Below are positions 9,857-20,530 of a stretch of 64,000 nucleotides of DNA, one piece after another. Numbering within the stretch: position 1 is the first letter of the stretch; every line of letters begins with the position of its first letter. The notes under the pieces are model-generated. The model had not been told where the DNA came from, searched no databases, and was given only the letters and a program-made list of their open reading frames with translations. Both the position numbers and the translations under genes were made by a program. Origin of the DNA: Microbulbifer guangxiensis (GTDB lineage Bacteria; Pseudomonadota; Gammaproteobacteria; Pseudomonadales; Cellvibrionaceae); the NCBI RefSeq assembly GCF_021729075.1, contig NZ_JAJSAQ010000006.1, positions 62,001 to 126,000 on the forward strand, given 5' to 3'.

Positions 9857-11170
9857 TCAGCCCTGCTGCTGCGGCTTGATGACGTCGTCGTAGGAGCTCT
9901 TGACGTCCTTGACCTTGGCGCTGTCGAGCACGAAGTCGACAACCTGGTCTTCGAGAACGACGGACTCGACACCGGAGAGCAGCTCGCGGTTGCTGTAGTA
10001 GTACTCGACTACTTCTTCCGGCTGCTGGTAGGTGGAAGCCAGTTCCTCGACCTTGGATTTCACGCGATCGGCATCGACATCCAGCTTGTTCTGCTTGACG
10101 ATTTCACCGACCACCAGGCCCAGAACCACGCGGCGCTTCGCCTGATCTTCAAACATGGCGTCCGGCAGCATCTTCTCCGCATCTTCCGCTTTGATCTGGC
10201 CACCGAACTGCTGAATCATCTGACCGCGCAGGGTGCGGACTTCACCCGCCACCAGTGCAGCCGGAATCTCCACCTCGTGCTTCTCGAACAGCTGATCCAT
10301 GACCTGGGTCTTGACCTTGTTCAGGGCTGCATTCTTCAGCTCGCGCTCCATGTTGTTGCGCACTTCCTCACGGAACTTATCCTCACCGCCGTCTTCGACG
10401 CCGTAGGCCTTGAAGAACTCTTCATCCAGCTCCGGCAGCTCGGGCTTCTCGGAAGATTTGACCTTGATGGTGAAGGTAGCCTCTTTGCCCTTCAGGTTTT
10501 CAGCCTGATAGTCCTCGGGGAAGGTGACCTGGATGTCCTGCTCTTCACCCGGCTTCATGCCGAGGATGCCATCCTCAAAGCCCGGGATCATCTGGCCGGA
10601 GCCGAGAACCAGCTGCTGGTCTTCAGCCTTGCCACCTTCGAACTCCTCGCCGTCGACACGGCCAACGAAGTCGATGGTCACGCGATCGCCCTTCTGGGCC
10701 TTGCGCTTGGTTTCCTTCCAGGAGGACTGCTGCTTGCGCAGCACGTCGATCATATTGTCGACGTCTTTGTCAGTGACTTCAGCAACCGGGCGCTCGACTT
10801 CGACGCTGGCCAGGTCGATCAGCTCAACTTCCGGGTAAACCTCGAAAGTGGCAACGTATTCCAGGTTCTTGCCCGGAGCGGTTTCCTTTGCCTCGATGCT
10901 CGGCTGACCGGCAGGCTTGACCTGCTCTTTCTGCACGGCTTCGTAGAAAGAGCGGCTCATTACCTCACCCAGCACTTCCTGGCGCACACCGGCACCAAAA
11001 CGCTGGCGAACCACCTTCATGGGCACCTTGCCCTTGCGGAAGCCGTTCAGGCGCACATTCTTGGCCGCCTGCTGGAGACGCTTATCTACTTCTTTATCGA
11101 CGACTTCCGCCGGCAAGTTAACCGTGAGGCGACGCTCCAGGCCGGAAGTTGTTTCGATGGAAACCTGCAT
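9857..11170 (-). CDS. tig: Trigger factor
   Basis: This 437-residue ribosome-associated chaperone and prolyl isomerase binds nascent chains at the exit tunnel. The N-terminal ribosome-binding domain carries the signature GFRKGKVPMKVV at about residues 43-54. A central FKBP-type domain (about 160-240) shows GDRVTIDFVGRVDGEEFEGG and MIPGFEDGILGM. The C-terminal substrate-cradling arms follow. The start has GAGGATC upstream. The family usually has about 430 residues. It heads the tig-clpP-clpX-lon block. Confidence 0.98.
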   Translation of the reverse strand: MQVSIETTSGLERRLTVNLPAEVVDKEVDKRLQQAAKNVRLNGFRKGKVPMKVVRQRFGAGVRQEVLGEVMSRSFYEAVQKEQVKPAGQPSIEAKETAPGKNLEYVATFEVYPEVELIDLASVEVERPVAEVTDKDVDNMIDVLRKQQSSWKETKRKAQKGDRVTIDFVGRVDGEEFEGGKAEDQQLVLGSGQMIPGFEDGILGMKPGEEQDIQVTFPEDYQAENLKGKEATFTIKVKSSEKPELPELDEEFFKAYGVEDGGEDKFREEVRNNMERELKNAALNKVKTQVMDQLFEKHEVEIPAALVAGEVRTLRGQMIQQFGGQIKAEDAEKMLPDAMFEDQAKRRVVLGLVVGEIVKQNKLDVDADRVKSKVEELASTYQQPEEVVEYYYSNRELLSGVESVVLEDQVVDFVLDSAKVKDVKSSYDDVIKPQQQG

Positions 11171-11397
11171 GTTGATCCTCGTGAGATTCTCTCTTATTCA
11201 CGTCACGGCGCGATCTGCCGCGCCGCTCTGACTGCGCCGGAGCGCCAACGCCTGTATTCGGCCACCAGCCCTGCCATCAAGCCGCCAGGCCAGGACCTGC
11301 GCGCGGCACCGGGAGGGAAACCGGCTGCTACCAAATACAAACAGCCCGCACCTCACCGGTCACGGCGGGCATCACGGGCTGTTCAATTCCTTAAACT

Positions 11398-11482
<85 letters not shown>

Positions 11483-11628
11483 AAACCTGCACCCCGACGC
11501 TAACTCATTGATATTTATGCATTTTAGGGCACAAACACCAGGGGCCCGGCGACGAGGGCAGCAGATTGTGCCACAGCGGCCGGGGTGCTTCAACAAATTG
11601 CCCGGCCATACAGCGACAGCAGACAAAC

Positions 11629-11656
11629 AGAAGGGGCGCCCTCAGGCGCCCCTTCT
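11629..11656 (-). terminator. Rho-independent terminator of fadA
   Basis: Perfect 12-bp arms (AGAAGGGGCGCC and its complement) enclose a 4-nt loop 59 bp after the fadA stop. On the minus strand a weak T-rich stretch follows. Confidence 0.7.
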
Positions 11657-11714
11657 GCAATGCAAATTGCGTGAGACCGGCCGCGACGGATACCCGCCCC
11701 GGTCGGGCTACCGG

Positions 11715-13004
<1,290 letters not shown>

Positions 13005-13053
13005 TCATTTCACTCCGGGCGCCCTGCTCAGGCTCCCCGGAATGAAGACTCGG

Positions 13054-15201
13054 TTAATAGTAGGTTTTGCCCTCGGCAGCCATCTTGCGCATCTGCTCGG
13101 TAGGCTTGTAAAGCTCGCCCAGCTCTGCGTACTTGTCTGCCATCTTCACGAATGCATCCATGCCGATCTTGTCCAGCCAGGCAAAGATGCCGCCGCGGAA
13201 GGGAGGGAAGCCGATGCCGTAGATCAGCGCCATATCCGCTTCAGCCGGCGAATCCACAATATCCTCTTCCAGGCAGCGGGCCAGTTCGGTGGCCATCGGC
13301 ACCATCATGCGCTCGACGATTTCGTCCTTGTCGAACTCGCGCCGCTCGGCAACGTGGGGCTTGAGCAACTCGTAAGACTCCTCGGAGGCCACTTTCTTCG
13401 GCTTGCCCTTCTTGTCTTCCTCGTAGTTGTAGAAACCCTTGCCGTTCTTCTGGCCGTAGCGTTCCGCTTCGTACATGACATCGGAAGCCGCCTTGAAGGA
13501 TTTACCCATACGCTCCGGGAAACCCTCCGCCATGACTTTCTCGGCGTGTACGCCGGTATCGATACCCACCACGTCCATCAGGTAGGCGGGGCCCATGGGC
13601 CAGCCCCAGCGCTCCATGACCTTGTCGATTTCCTGGAAGTCGGCGCCGTCGCGCACCAGCATGGAGAAGCCGGCGAAATACGGGAACAGGACGCGGTTGA
13701 CCAGGAAGCCGGGGCAGTCGCGGACAACGATCGGCTTCTTGCCCATTTTGTTGGCATAGGCAACCACACGAGCCACCGCGTTGTCTGAGGTTTTCTCCCC
13801 TCGAATCACCTCCACCAGCGGCATCTTGTGCACCGGATTGAAGAAGTGCATACCGAGGAAATTCTGAGGGCGCTTGAGAGGCTCAGCCAGGGAGTCGATG
13901 GAAATGGTGGAAGTATTCGAGGCGATGATCGTGTCCTCGGTCACCTTGTCTTCCACTTCGGTCAGCACTGAGTGTTTGACCTTCTTGTTTTCCACCACCG
14001 CTTCGACGATGACGTCGACCTTGTCGAACCCGTCGTAGCTCAGGGTCGGCTCGATACGGTTCAGGGTTTCCCCCATTTTCTCCGGCGTCATCCGACCGCG
14101 ATCCACGAGTTTGGTCAGCAGCTTGTTGGCTTCCTTCAGGCCCAGGTCAATGCCCTTCTGGTCGATATCCTTCATCTTGATGGGCGTGCCCTTATAGGCA
14201 GACTGGTAGGCGATGCCACCGCCCATGATGCCGGCACCCAGTACCGCGGCGCGCTCGATTTTCTTGTCGGCTTTCTTCTCCCAGGATTTGGCCACCTTGC
14301 CAATCTTCTGGTCGTTCAGGAATAGACCAACGAGGGACTCTGCGGTATCCGTCTGGGCGCACTCGATAAACTTCTGTTGCTCGATCTTCAGGGCTTCATC
14401 GCGATCGACTTTATAGCCCTGCTCGATGGATTCCACCGCCTTCACCGGCGACGGATAATTGCGCCCCGCCTGGGCGCCGACAAAGGCCTTGGTGGTGAAA
14501 AAGGCCATCAGCGCTTCGGTGTCGTTCAGCGGGATCGGGGACTTCTTGATCTCACGGCGCGCCTTGTAATCGAGCTCGCCATCAATGGCGCGCTGCAGCA
14601 GGCTCAGCGCAGCCTCTTTCAGCTTGTCATTTGGCACGACGGCGTCGACGGCATGTGCGGTCAGGGCAGCCTGGGGCTTCTGCTCCTTGCCGGCCGCGAT
14701 CCACTCTGCAGCCACATCCACACCGCAAATACGCGGCAGGCGCACTGTGCCACCCCAGCCCGGGATCAGGCCCAGCTTCACTTCCGGCAGCCCCACCTTG
14801 GCGGCCTCCCCCATCACGCGATAGTCACAACCGAGGCAGACCTCGAAACCACCACCGAGGGCATAGCCATTGATGGCGACAACGCTGGGGCACGGCAGGT
14901 CCTCCAGGCGATTGATGTTCTCGTTGTTCTTGTTCATCAGTTCCGCTACGCCCTCGGGCCCTGCGGAGAAAGCGTCGCCAAACTCGGTGATATCGGCACC
15001 GACGATAAAGACACCCTTGCCACTGGTGAGCAGCACACCCTTGACGCCCTCTGCGGCCTCGATCGCATCAAGCGCCTCGGAAAATTCGGAAACGGTGAGC
15101 CGGTTGAACTTGTTGACGGACTCATCCTTTAGATCGAAGTTGAGCTCGGCGATGCCGTTGTCCAGCATCTGCACCGTTAGCGCTTTGCCACTAAATAACA
15201 T
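13054..15201 (-). CDS. fadB: Fatty oxidation complex alpha subunit FadB
   Basis: This 715-residue multifunctional enzyme has enoyl-CoA hydratase and 3-hydroxyacyl-CoA dehydrogenase activities. The N-terminal crotonase domain contains [19 protein letters not shown] and [20 protein letters not shown] with its catalytic glutamate. The NAD-binding dehydrogenase domain begins with [15 protein letters not shown] near residue 315 and includes [16 protein letters not shown]. The C-terminal helical domains follow. The start is ATG with AGAGGTC upstream. The length fits the family (about 715-730). A palindromic PsrA-type operator lies about 250 bp upstream. Confidence 0.98.
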   Translation of the reverse strand: MLFSGKALTVQMLDNGIAELNFDLKDESVNKFNRLTVSEFSEALDAIEAAEGVKGVLLTSGKGVFIVGADITEFGDAFSAGPEGVAELMNKNNENINRLEDLPCPSVVAINGYALGGGFEVCLGCDYRVMGEAAKVGLPEVKLGLIPGWGGTVRLPRICGVDVAAEWIAAGKEQKPQAALTAHAVDAVVPNDKLKEAALSLLQRAIDGELDYKARREIKKSPIPLNDTEALMAFFTTKAFVGAQAGRNYPSPVKAVESIEQGYKVDRDEALKIEQQKFIECAQTDTAESLVGLFLNDQKIGKVAKSWEKKADKKIERAAVLGAGIMGGGIAYQSAYKGTPIKMKDIDQKGIDLGLKEANKLLTKLVDRGRMTPEKMGETLNRIEPTLSYDGFDKVDVIVEAVVENKKVKHSVLTEVEDKVTEDTIIASNTSTISIDSLAEPLKRPQNFLGMHFFNPVHKMPLVEVIRGEKTSDNAVARVVAYANKMGKKPIVVRDCPGFLVNRVLFPYFAGFSMLVRDGADFQEIDKVMERWGWPMGPAYLMDVVGIDTGVHAEKVMAEGFPERMGKSFKAASDVMYEAERYGQKNGKGFYNYEEDKKGKPKKVASEESYELLKPHVAERREFDKDEIVERMMVPMATELARCLEEDIVDSPAEADMALIYGIGFPPFRGGIFAWLDKIGMDAFVKMADKYAELGELYKPTEQMRKMAAEGKTYY

Positions 15202-15613
15202 TGAATGACCTCTTTTGCTCTGGGCTGGAAGTGCCCGGGGTCGGAGTTGTATTCACCACTGACTGCGCCGGGTTCCGGCGAAGCCCGGATACTGCCTCGG
15301 CAGATCCCGCCTGGTGGCGCTGCTTCTGGCCGGGGTAAACGGCCTATTCGCTCCCGGCGAATAACCAGCTGCGGGCCACCAGCACGGGCATCCGTTCAAC
15401 GGATGACGAAATTAACGCCGGCGGTCAGCAATGCACTAGTATAGCCAGATTCAAACGTGTGTTTGAATACCATTTCTTACAAATCAGGTGGCGGCGCACA
15501 CTCTGCCGTTCAATTATTGATCGGAGGAGTCGAAACCGGATCGAATGACGCAGCGGCAACAGTCTACATCCTGCTGGCGGGAGCCAGCATCCGGCTGGCG
15601 CTCGCGTTGCCTT
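15202..15613. other. Intergenic region upstream of fadBA
   Basis: This 412-bp gap separates fadB from the XRE regulator gene and contains no convincing reading frame. It holds the palindromic operator at 15449-15468 and, on the minus strand, a TATACT -10-like hexamer at 15437-15442. A small GCTGGC/GCCAGC hairpin lies near 15573-15588. Nothing else stands out in the remaining leader. Confidence 0.6.
15449..15468 (-). promoter_or_regulatory. PsrA-type operator at the fadBA promoter
   Basis: ATTCAAAC-GTGT-GTTTGAAT is a perfect 8-bp inverted repeat with a 4-bp spacer. It contains the CAAAC-N4-GTTTG core known for PsrA, the TetR-family long-chain fatty-acid sensor of Pseudomonas. It covers the -35 region in front of the TATACT hexamer at 15437-15442, which is the position expected for a repressor of fadBA. 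Confidence 0.7.
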
Positions 15614-16243
15614 CTATGATCGTTTTCCGATTGCGGGCCAGTCGCCGGGCTCCGACCTGGCACTCACCTGCACACAGTCGACTTCGCCGGGGTTGCGCAA
15701 ACGATGCGGGCGGCAACTGCTGAAAAAATAGCCATCACCCGGCCCGAGAAGCGCCACTTCCCCCCCCACCGTCACCTCCAGCAAGCCGGAAATAACAATG
15801 CCGCCCTTATCCCCCTCACAAGTCAGGAGCTGCGGACCCGAATCGGCACCGGGCGGATAGGTTTCGTGAAGTAAGGACAGGCTACGCTCGTCGCTGAGCG
15901 GGCCGACAAGGAGCTGACGAACAGCATCGGTGCCCAGATTGGGCATCTCTTTCGCGCGGAAAAAAACCTGGGGGTTGCCCTCGAGCGGCAGGGTAAAAAA
16001 CCCGGCGAGGGACATGGGAATTCCGTCGAGCACTTTTTTCAGGGAGCCGACGGAGGGGCTGACGCGCCCCTGCTCGATGAGGGAGATGGTGGCATGGGTC
16101 ACACCTGCGCGGCTGGCCAGCTGCCGCTGGGACCAACCGTACAGTTTGCGCACAGCCTTCAGGCGTGCTCCGACGGTATCGACATCATCGCTGTCGTCAG
16201 CGCCCTGCCCTGTGGGCTGAACCGGCAAATCCCTGCCCGCCAT
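15614..16243 (-). CDS. XRE-family transcriptional regulator with cupin domain
   Basis: This 209-residue regulator has an N-terminal Cro/C1-type helix-turn-helix at about residues 26-80 (RLKAVRKLYGWSQRQLASRAG, then THATISLIEQGRVSPS) and a C-terminal cupin domain (about 120-195, including GDGYFFSSCRPHRLRN). The layout resembles PuuR-like regulators that sense small ligands. The start is the ATG at 16243, with GGGGAG about 8 nt upstream; GTG at 16249 is possible. It lies 75 bp downstream of fabY on the same strand and upstream of fadBA. The ligand is unknown. Confidence 0.85.
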   Translation of the reverse strand: MAGRDLPVQPTGQGADDSDDVDTVGARLKAVRKLYGWSQRQLASRAGVTHATISLIEQGRVSPSVGSLKKVLDGIPMSLAGFFTLPLEGNPQVFFRAKEMPNLGTDAVRQLLVGPLSDERSLSLLHETYPPGADSGPQLLTCEGDKGGIVISGLLEVTVGGEVALLGPGDGYFFSSCRPHRLRNPGEVDCVQVSARSEPGDWPAIGKRS

Positions 16244-16318
16244 AATCACTCCCCAATCCCGAGAAGCCTACAGTCTACGCGAAGCGCCCCTAACGGGAAA
16301 CGCGCCCCGACAGCGGAA

Positions 16319-18175
16319 TCAGACCATGTCCCCGAAGGGGTTTTCTGCAGGCAGGTCGACTTCCGGGTAGCCGGGCAATGCCACCTGCCGGTCCGACAGT
16401 CGGATCTCCGCCTCGTCCACCAGTCCCTCGCCGAAGCGATAAATGGCATTGAGGTCACCGCGCTTGACCCGGGCATCGTAGCTCAGGGCCTGCTCGCGCA
16501 CCGACTCGTTCAGGGCGGCGTGATCGTTTATCGCCCTCTCTCCGTGACGCTTCGCCAGCATGTTGCGCACTACATGGGGCGAAAACACGCTGGCAGTGGC
16601 ATTGTTGCCGCCGAAGCCTTTCGAGTTCAGGAAGGCCACATCGAGGGACTCGGGATCCCGCTCGCGATGCTCCAGCGCGATATCCAGGCTGGAGTGATGC
16701 ACGTCATCGGCAATGCTGTCGATGGTGGTGATTCCCGGCAGAATACCGCGATCAAAAATGCCGAGACTGGTAATCAGCTGATCACCACTGGCGGCGGCCA
16801 CCGTGTGGCCCAGGTAAGCCTTGACCGCACAAACCGGCCAGCTCTCGATGCCGAAAGCGTTCGCGAGGCGATCGAAGATAGCGGACTCGGTGACCCGGTT
16901 CTGCGGCGTGCTCGAACCGTGCGCCTGCACGAAACTCCGGTGGCGCAGACTCTCTTCACCGAGAATGGCCCGGGTTTCCGCCATGGCACGGGCAACCGTC
17001 AGGTAATTGCCGGGGCCGGGAGCGGAAATGGATTTCTTGGTGCCGTCGGCATTGACGAACACATTGGCCACCGCACCATGAATGTTTGCGCCCAGCTCCA
17101 ACGCCAGCGCATCGTCCATCAGAATCGCCCACTGGGTGCCCTCACCCAGGGTGAAACCGCAGTTATCGCCAAATGGCCGGCTGGCACGGCGGTAGTCGAT
17201 CTCCCCGGGGAACAGCTTGCGCAGGCCGTCGATACTGGCCAGCGCGCCCATGGTCGTGTATCCATCCACCACCTCGGGCACCAGTGGAGCCTCTGCCGCA
17301 CCGACCACTGCGACCCGGGCCCGTCCGCAACGGATATCTTCCACGGCCGCACGGAGGTTATAGAGATATGTGGCGCAGGCACCGGCAACGGCACCGGTGG
17401 TGCCGACGCTGCCGAGGACATAGGCGTTGACGAAATCTGCCGGCATGCTGGTGAGGCCCAGCGCCAGCTGTTTCGAGCTTACCCGATTGCCGCGCAGTCG
17501 CGATTGCAGGAGCCCACCATTGCCGTAGGGGTCCAGCTGGCTCATGGCCGAACTGGCGTATACGGAGATCGCCTCAGGGCCCACCGTTGAAACGATTTTG
17601 TCCCAATCGAGTCCCAGTGACTGCACCGCATCGGAAGCGCCGAGGATGGCGAGCTGCAGCCCGCGGGGATGAAAGCGGGAGTTGTAATGGTCACCGGGCT
17701 CAAAGCCGGTGGGCAGCTGTCCCGCAGAAGCGACGGCAATCTCCCGGTAGCTGTCGAGCATCACAGACAGGCTGCGACAGTGCACCCGGACACGCCCCTC
17801 ACCCAGGGACTCCACCTGCCAGTCCTCCGGCAGTGGCTCCGGCAGCTGGCGGGCGGCCATCTCGAAGGTCATGCCACCGGCACTGCTCAGGTCCGCCGGC
17901 TGGTGAAAATGGCACTTGCGGTAGTCGTAGAAGCGCGTTTCCAGCTCGCGCACCAGCGTGGACTCAAGCACCTTGCGCTCAGTGGCTTCATCCAGCGGGG
18001 CATCCACCTGGGCGCCACTGCGCAGCCCCATGAGAGAGGCCAGGTCAGCGAGCACGTCGGCGCGCTCGGCAGCGCCGAGTTTATCCATCACCAGGCGCTT
18101 GTAGCCGCGGTGAAAGGAACTCCGCCCTGCGGGGTTGAAGCCACCAAAAGCGGTGATAACGGGAAGGCGCTGCAT
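16319..18175 (-). CDS. fabY: Beta-ketoacyl synthase, FabY-type
   Basis: This 618-residue ketoacyl synthase resembles FabY of Pseudomonas aeruginosa, which condenses acetyl-CoA with malonyl-ACP to start fatty-acid synthesis in place of FabH. The N-terminus, MQRLPVITAFGGFNPAGRSS, is typical. The active-site Cys lies in VAGACATYLYNL; the two His residues lie in VQAHGSSTPQNRVTE and YLGHTVAAASGDQ. The start at 18175 has GGAGGT upstream; a longer frame adds 84 residues of non-coding character. It is divergent from a GlxA-type regulator. The symbol is given by resemblance. Confidence 0.8.
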   Translation of the reverse strand: MQRLPVITAFGGFNPAGRSSFHRGYKRLVMDKLGAAERADVLADLASLMGLRSGAQVDAPLDEATERKVLESTLVRELETRFYDYRKCHFHQPADLSSAGGMTFEMAARQLPEPLPEDWQVESLGEGRVRVHCRSLSVMLDSYREIAVASAGQLPTGFEPGDHYNSRFHPRGLQLAILGASDAVQSLGLDWDKIVSTVGPEAISVYASSAMSQLDPYGNGGLLQSRLRGNRVSSKQLALGLTSMPADFVNAYVLGSVGTTGAVAGACATYLYNLRAAVEDIRCGRARVAVVGAAEAPLVPEVVDGYTTMGALASIDGLRKLFPGEIDYRRASRPFGDNCGFTLGEGTQWAILMDDALALELGANIHGAVANVFVNADGTKKSISAPGPGNYLTVARAMAETRAILGEESLRHRSFVQAHGSSTPQNRVTESAIFDRLANAFGIESWPVCAVKAYLGHTVAAASGDQLITSLGIFDRGILPGITTIDSIADDVHHSSLDIALEHRERDPESLDVAFLNSKGFGGNNATASVFSPHVVRNMLAKRHGERAINDHAALNESVREQALSYDARVKRGDLNAIYRFGEGLVDEAEIRLSDRQVALPGYPEVDLPAENPFGDMV

Positions 18176-18262
18176 CCTGACCTCCAGCAAAAGCTGACAA
18201 AATTTCGACCAAATTTGAGCGGAAGTCAGTTTAGGGGGTGGCGATTCGGCCGGGTTATGGAC

Positions 18263-18293
18263 ATACTGGCCAGCAAAATTGAGTATCTGGCCA
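18263..18293 (+). promoter_or_regulatory. Candidate AraC-type direct repeat
   Basis: CTGGCCA occurs at 18266-18272 and again at 18287-18293, exactly 21 bp apart or two helical turns, each preceded by an A/T-rich half. AraC-family dimers often bind direct repeats with this spacing. The pair lies 27 bp before the GlxA-type gene, between it and fabY. Confidence 0.4.
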
Positions 18294-18319
18294 AATGGGC
18301 CTCGCATGCTGGAGAAGTA

Positions 18320-19306
18320 ATGCGCACAGTCACTTTTTTCCTGATCGACGAGATGCTGACCACAGGCACCATGCTGCCCCTCGAGATGCTGCGCGGCGCC
18401 GAGAGCCGTGCCCGGGTGGAGGGACAAAAAGAGCCCCTGCGTCTCGTCACGGCGAGCCTGGATGGCAAGGCGGTTTCAACCCGCTCGGGCTTTCCCCTGC
18501 AACCGGAGGTGTCACTGGCCGAGGCGCCGGACAGCGACATCATCTACCTCCCCACCCTGTGGAGAAATCCCCGCCCCGCCCTGCGTCGCAGCGCACCCCT
18601 GCTCACCTGGCTCCAGCAGCAGGCCGAAAGGGGCGCCGCGATCTGTGCCGTGGGTACCGGCGTGTGTTTTCTCGCGGAGGCCGGCCTGCTCGACGGCAAA
18701 CCGGCGACTACCCACTGGCACTATTTCGAGCGTTTCAGCCGCGACTATCCGCAGATCAAGCTGAAGCGACAGTATTTCATTACCCAGGCTGACAAGCTGT
18801 TCTGTGCCGCCAGCGTGAATTCCCTGGCCGATGTGACCGTCTATCTGATCCGGCAGCTCTATGGTTCGTCGGTGGCGAGCCACGTAGAGCGCAATTTCTC
18901 CCACGAGATCCGCCGCCCGTTCGAGGAAATAGCCTACTCGGAAGGGGCGGTCCACCTGCACCCGGACGAGGAAATCGTCGAAGCCCAGACCTGGTTGCGG
19001 CAACACTGCGCGGAAGAGGTGCGCCTGAGCGAGGTGGCCCAGCAATTCGATATGAGCGTGCGCTCTTTCAACCGCCGCTTCAAGCTGGCGACAGGACAGA
19101 CACCGCTGCAATACCTGCAGAACGTGCGGGTGGACATGGCCCGCGAGCTGCTGCAGTCCAGCAACCTGTCGGTCAATGAAATCGCTGAAAAAGTGGGTTA
19201 CCAGGACATGGGCCACTTTACCGCCCTGTTCAAGAAATTCCTGTCGACCACACCGAGCGAGTACCGGACCACTGTGCGCGCCAAGCTATTCCGGGTCAAC
19301 ACCTGA
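18320..19306 (+). CDS. GlxA-family transcriptional regulator (DJ-1/PfpI plus AraC HTH)
   Basis: This 328-residue regulator has an N-terminal class I glutamine-amidotransferase-like (DJ-1/PfpI) domain at about residues 1-170, including AAICAVGTGVCFLAEAGLLD and ATTHWHY. Two AraC-type helix-turn-helices follow at about 220-320 (LSEVAQQFDMSVRSFNRRFK and VNEIAEKVGYQDMGHFTALF). The start at 18320 has GGAGAAG directly upstream. It is divergent from fabY, 144 bp apart. Its last 21 bp overlap the end of the convergent methyltransferase gene. The effector is unknown; family members often sense nitrogenous compounds. Confidence 0.88.
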   Translation: MRTVTFFLIDEMLTTGTMLPLEMLRGAESRARVEGQKEPLRLVTASLDGKAVSTRSGFPLQPEVSLAEAPDSDIIYLPTLWRNPRPALRRSAPLLTWLQQQAERGAAICAVGTGVCFLAEAGLLDGKPATTHWHYFERFSRDYPQIKLKRQYFITQADKLFCAASVNSLADVTVYLIRQLYGSSVASHVERNFSHEIRRPFEEIAYSEGAVHLHPDEEIVEAQTWLRQHCAEEVRLSEVAQQFDMSVRSFNRRFKLATGQTPLQYLQNVRVDMARELLQSSNLSVNEIAEKVGYQDMGHFTALFKKFLSTTPSEYRTTVRAKLFRVNT

Positions 19307-19939
19307 CTTGTGCAGAAAAGCCACGTCGGGGCCAGCCAGCTCCAACCGGCCGCGAAGGTGCCCGGCCAACCAGTGAAAGGTTGTGTCACTGAAAAAACAG
19401 ATATGGGTAGGATCCCGGGTGTAGTGCCAACCGGCAAATCGTTCCGGCGAGATCACCCGCTTGGTCATCACTGCCAGCAGGCCCCGCGGACGCAGAAGCC
19501 GCCACAGGGCCTCGAGTTCGGGTCCCGGGGCAGAAAGGTGCTCGACCACTTCAGTGGTCACGATGAAATCGTAGCGGCGCTGCAATGCGGTTTCGTCCGG
19601 CGCATAGAAGGGGTCATATACCCGCATCGGGTGGCCGCCTTCCTCCAGAAGTTGGGCCAGTAATGGCGCTGGACCGCAACCGAAGTCCAGGCCCTCGGCA
19701 TACTCATCCAGCCGCTCCATCAGCGGCCCGGCACAGCGGTTCAGGAAACGGCGATAACCCGCATCGCCCAGGCCGTTCTCGTGCAAGTCATAGTAGGCTC
19801 GCTCCTCTTCACGGGAGAGGTGAAACCCGGACGGAACGAACACCAGTGCGCAGTGTGCGCACTGGAGGTATTCGCGGCTGTTATCGCGGTGGTAGGGATG
19901 TGCCGCCAAATGGCGGCACAGCGGGCAATGCAAGGTCAA
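19286..19939 (-). CDS. Class I SAM-dependent methyltransferase with N-terminal zinc ribbon
   Basis: This protein has 217 residues. Two cysteine pairs near the N-terminus (CPLC at 5-8 and CAHC at 27-30) suggest a zinc ribbon. The SAM-binding motif I is LDFGCGPAPLLAQLL (about 83-97), and the post-I region DFIVTTEVVEHLSAPG fits Methyltransf_11/23 families. The substrate is unknown. The start lies 1 bp after the ibpA stop on the same strand, so it may be read through from ibpA and share its heat control. Its 3' end overlaps the convergent GlxA-type gene. Confidence 0.8.
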   Translation of the reverse strand: MTLHCPLCRHLAAHPYHRDNSREYLQCAHCALVFVPSGFHLSREEERAYYDLHENGLGDAGYRRFLNRCAGPLMERLDEYAEGLDFGCGPAPLLAQLLEEGGHPMRVYDPFYAPDETALQRRYDFIVTTEVVEHLSAPGPELEALWRLLRPRGLLAVMTKRVISPERFAGWHYTRDPTHICFFSDTTFHWLAGHLRGRLELAGPDVAFLHKSGVDPE

Positions 19940-19940
19940 C

Positions 19941-20432
19941 TCAGGCTGCTTCGGACTCGGCCTTGGACTTTACTTTTCCGTCGTCGGCCTTGCCGTGCTG
20001 CAACAGGTTGCCCTGGCTGATTTCGATTTTCCGCGGCTTCATTGCTTCGGGAATTTCCCGGACCAACTCGATGTGCAGCAGGCCATTGGCCAGCTGGGCA
20101 TTGGTCACCCGCACGTGATCCGCAAGCTGGAAGCGACGCTCGAAATTACGTGCGGCAATGCCGCGATGTAGGAAGTTCCGCTGCTCGGATTCCTCGGGCT
20201 TTTTACCCGCGACGGTGAGGCGGTTCTGCTCCACCTGAATGTCGAGCTCGGACTGCTCAAACCCGGCCACCGCCATGGTGATTCGGTAGCTGTCGTCGCC
20301 GGTCAGCTCGATGTTGTAGGGCGGATAAGCCGGCTGATTCTGTTCATTGCTGGTCATGGTGTCCAGCAGGCTGGCCATGCGGTCAAAGCCGATGGCAGAA
20401 CGGTACAGGGGAGAAAAATCAAAGTTACGCAT
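19941..20432 (-). CDS. ibpA: Small heat-shock protein (Hsp20, IbpA-type)
   Basis: This 163-residue protein is an ATP-independent holdase that co-aggregates with unfolding proteins and delivers them to DnaK/ClpB. It begins MRNFDFSPLYRSAIGFDRM, the IbpA/IbpB N-terminus, followed by an alpha-crystallin domain (about 35-130) and the C-terminal IEI anchoring motif (KIEISQ). The ATG at 20432 is preferred because GAGG lies 8 nt upstream; the ATG at 20438 would be too close. It has a sigma32-type promoter and a thermometer-like leader. The methyltransferase gene follows almost directly. Confidence 0.93.
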   Translation of the reverse strand: MRNFDFSPLYRSAIGFDRMASLLDTMTSNEQNQPAYPPYNIELTGDDSYRITMAVAGFEQSELDIQVEQNRLTVAGKKPEESEQRNFLHRGIAARNFERRFQLADHVRVTNAQLANGLLHIELVREIPEAMKPRKIEISQGNLLQHGKADDGKVKSKAESEAA

Positions 20433-20524
20433 TGTCATATCCTCAATTCAGAGCAATATTCATAGTTCGCCCGTCCTGAGACCGGGCACGCCGGGGAGAC
20501 ACCTCTATGGAGCCTGCCTCCCAC
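20433..20524 (-). promoter_or_regulatory. ROSE-like RNA thermometer in the ibpA leader
   Basis: The last hairpin (20437-20459) folds UUGCUC against GAGGA around a UGAAUU loop, extended by AUA/UAU, and buries the ribosome-binding site. This is the ROSE arrangement: UUGCU opposite AGGA with one unpaired G. Upstream, a GCCCG/CGGGC hairpin (20469-20487) and a GGGAG/CTCCC stem complete a multi-hairpin leader of about 90 nt. Confidence 0.75.
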
Positions 20525-20530
20525 ACTATC

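Noticed and set aside
18176..18427. 84-residue N-terminal extension of fabY
   Set aside because: It would cover the promoter and start of the divergent GlxA-type gene; the internal ATG has GGAGGT and the family N-terminus.
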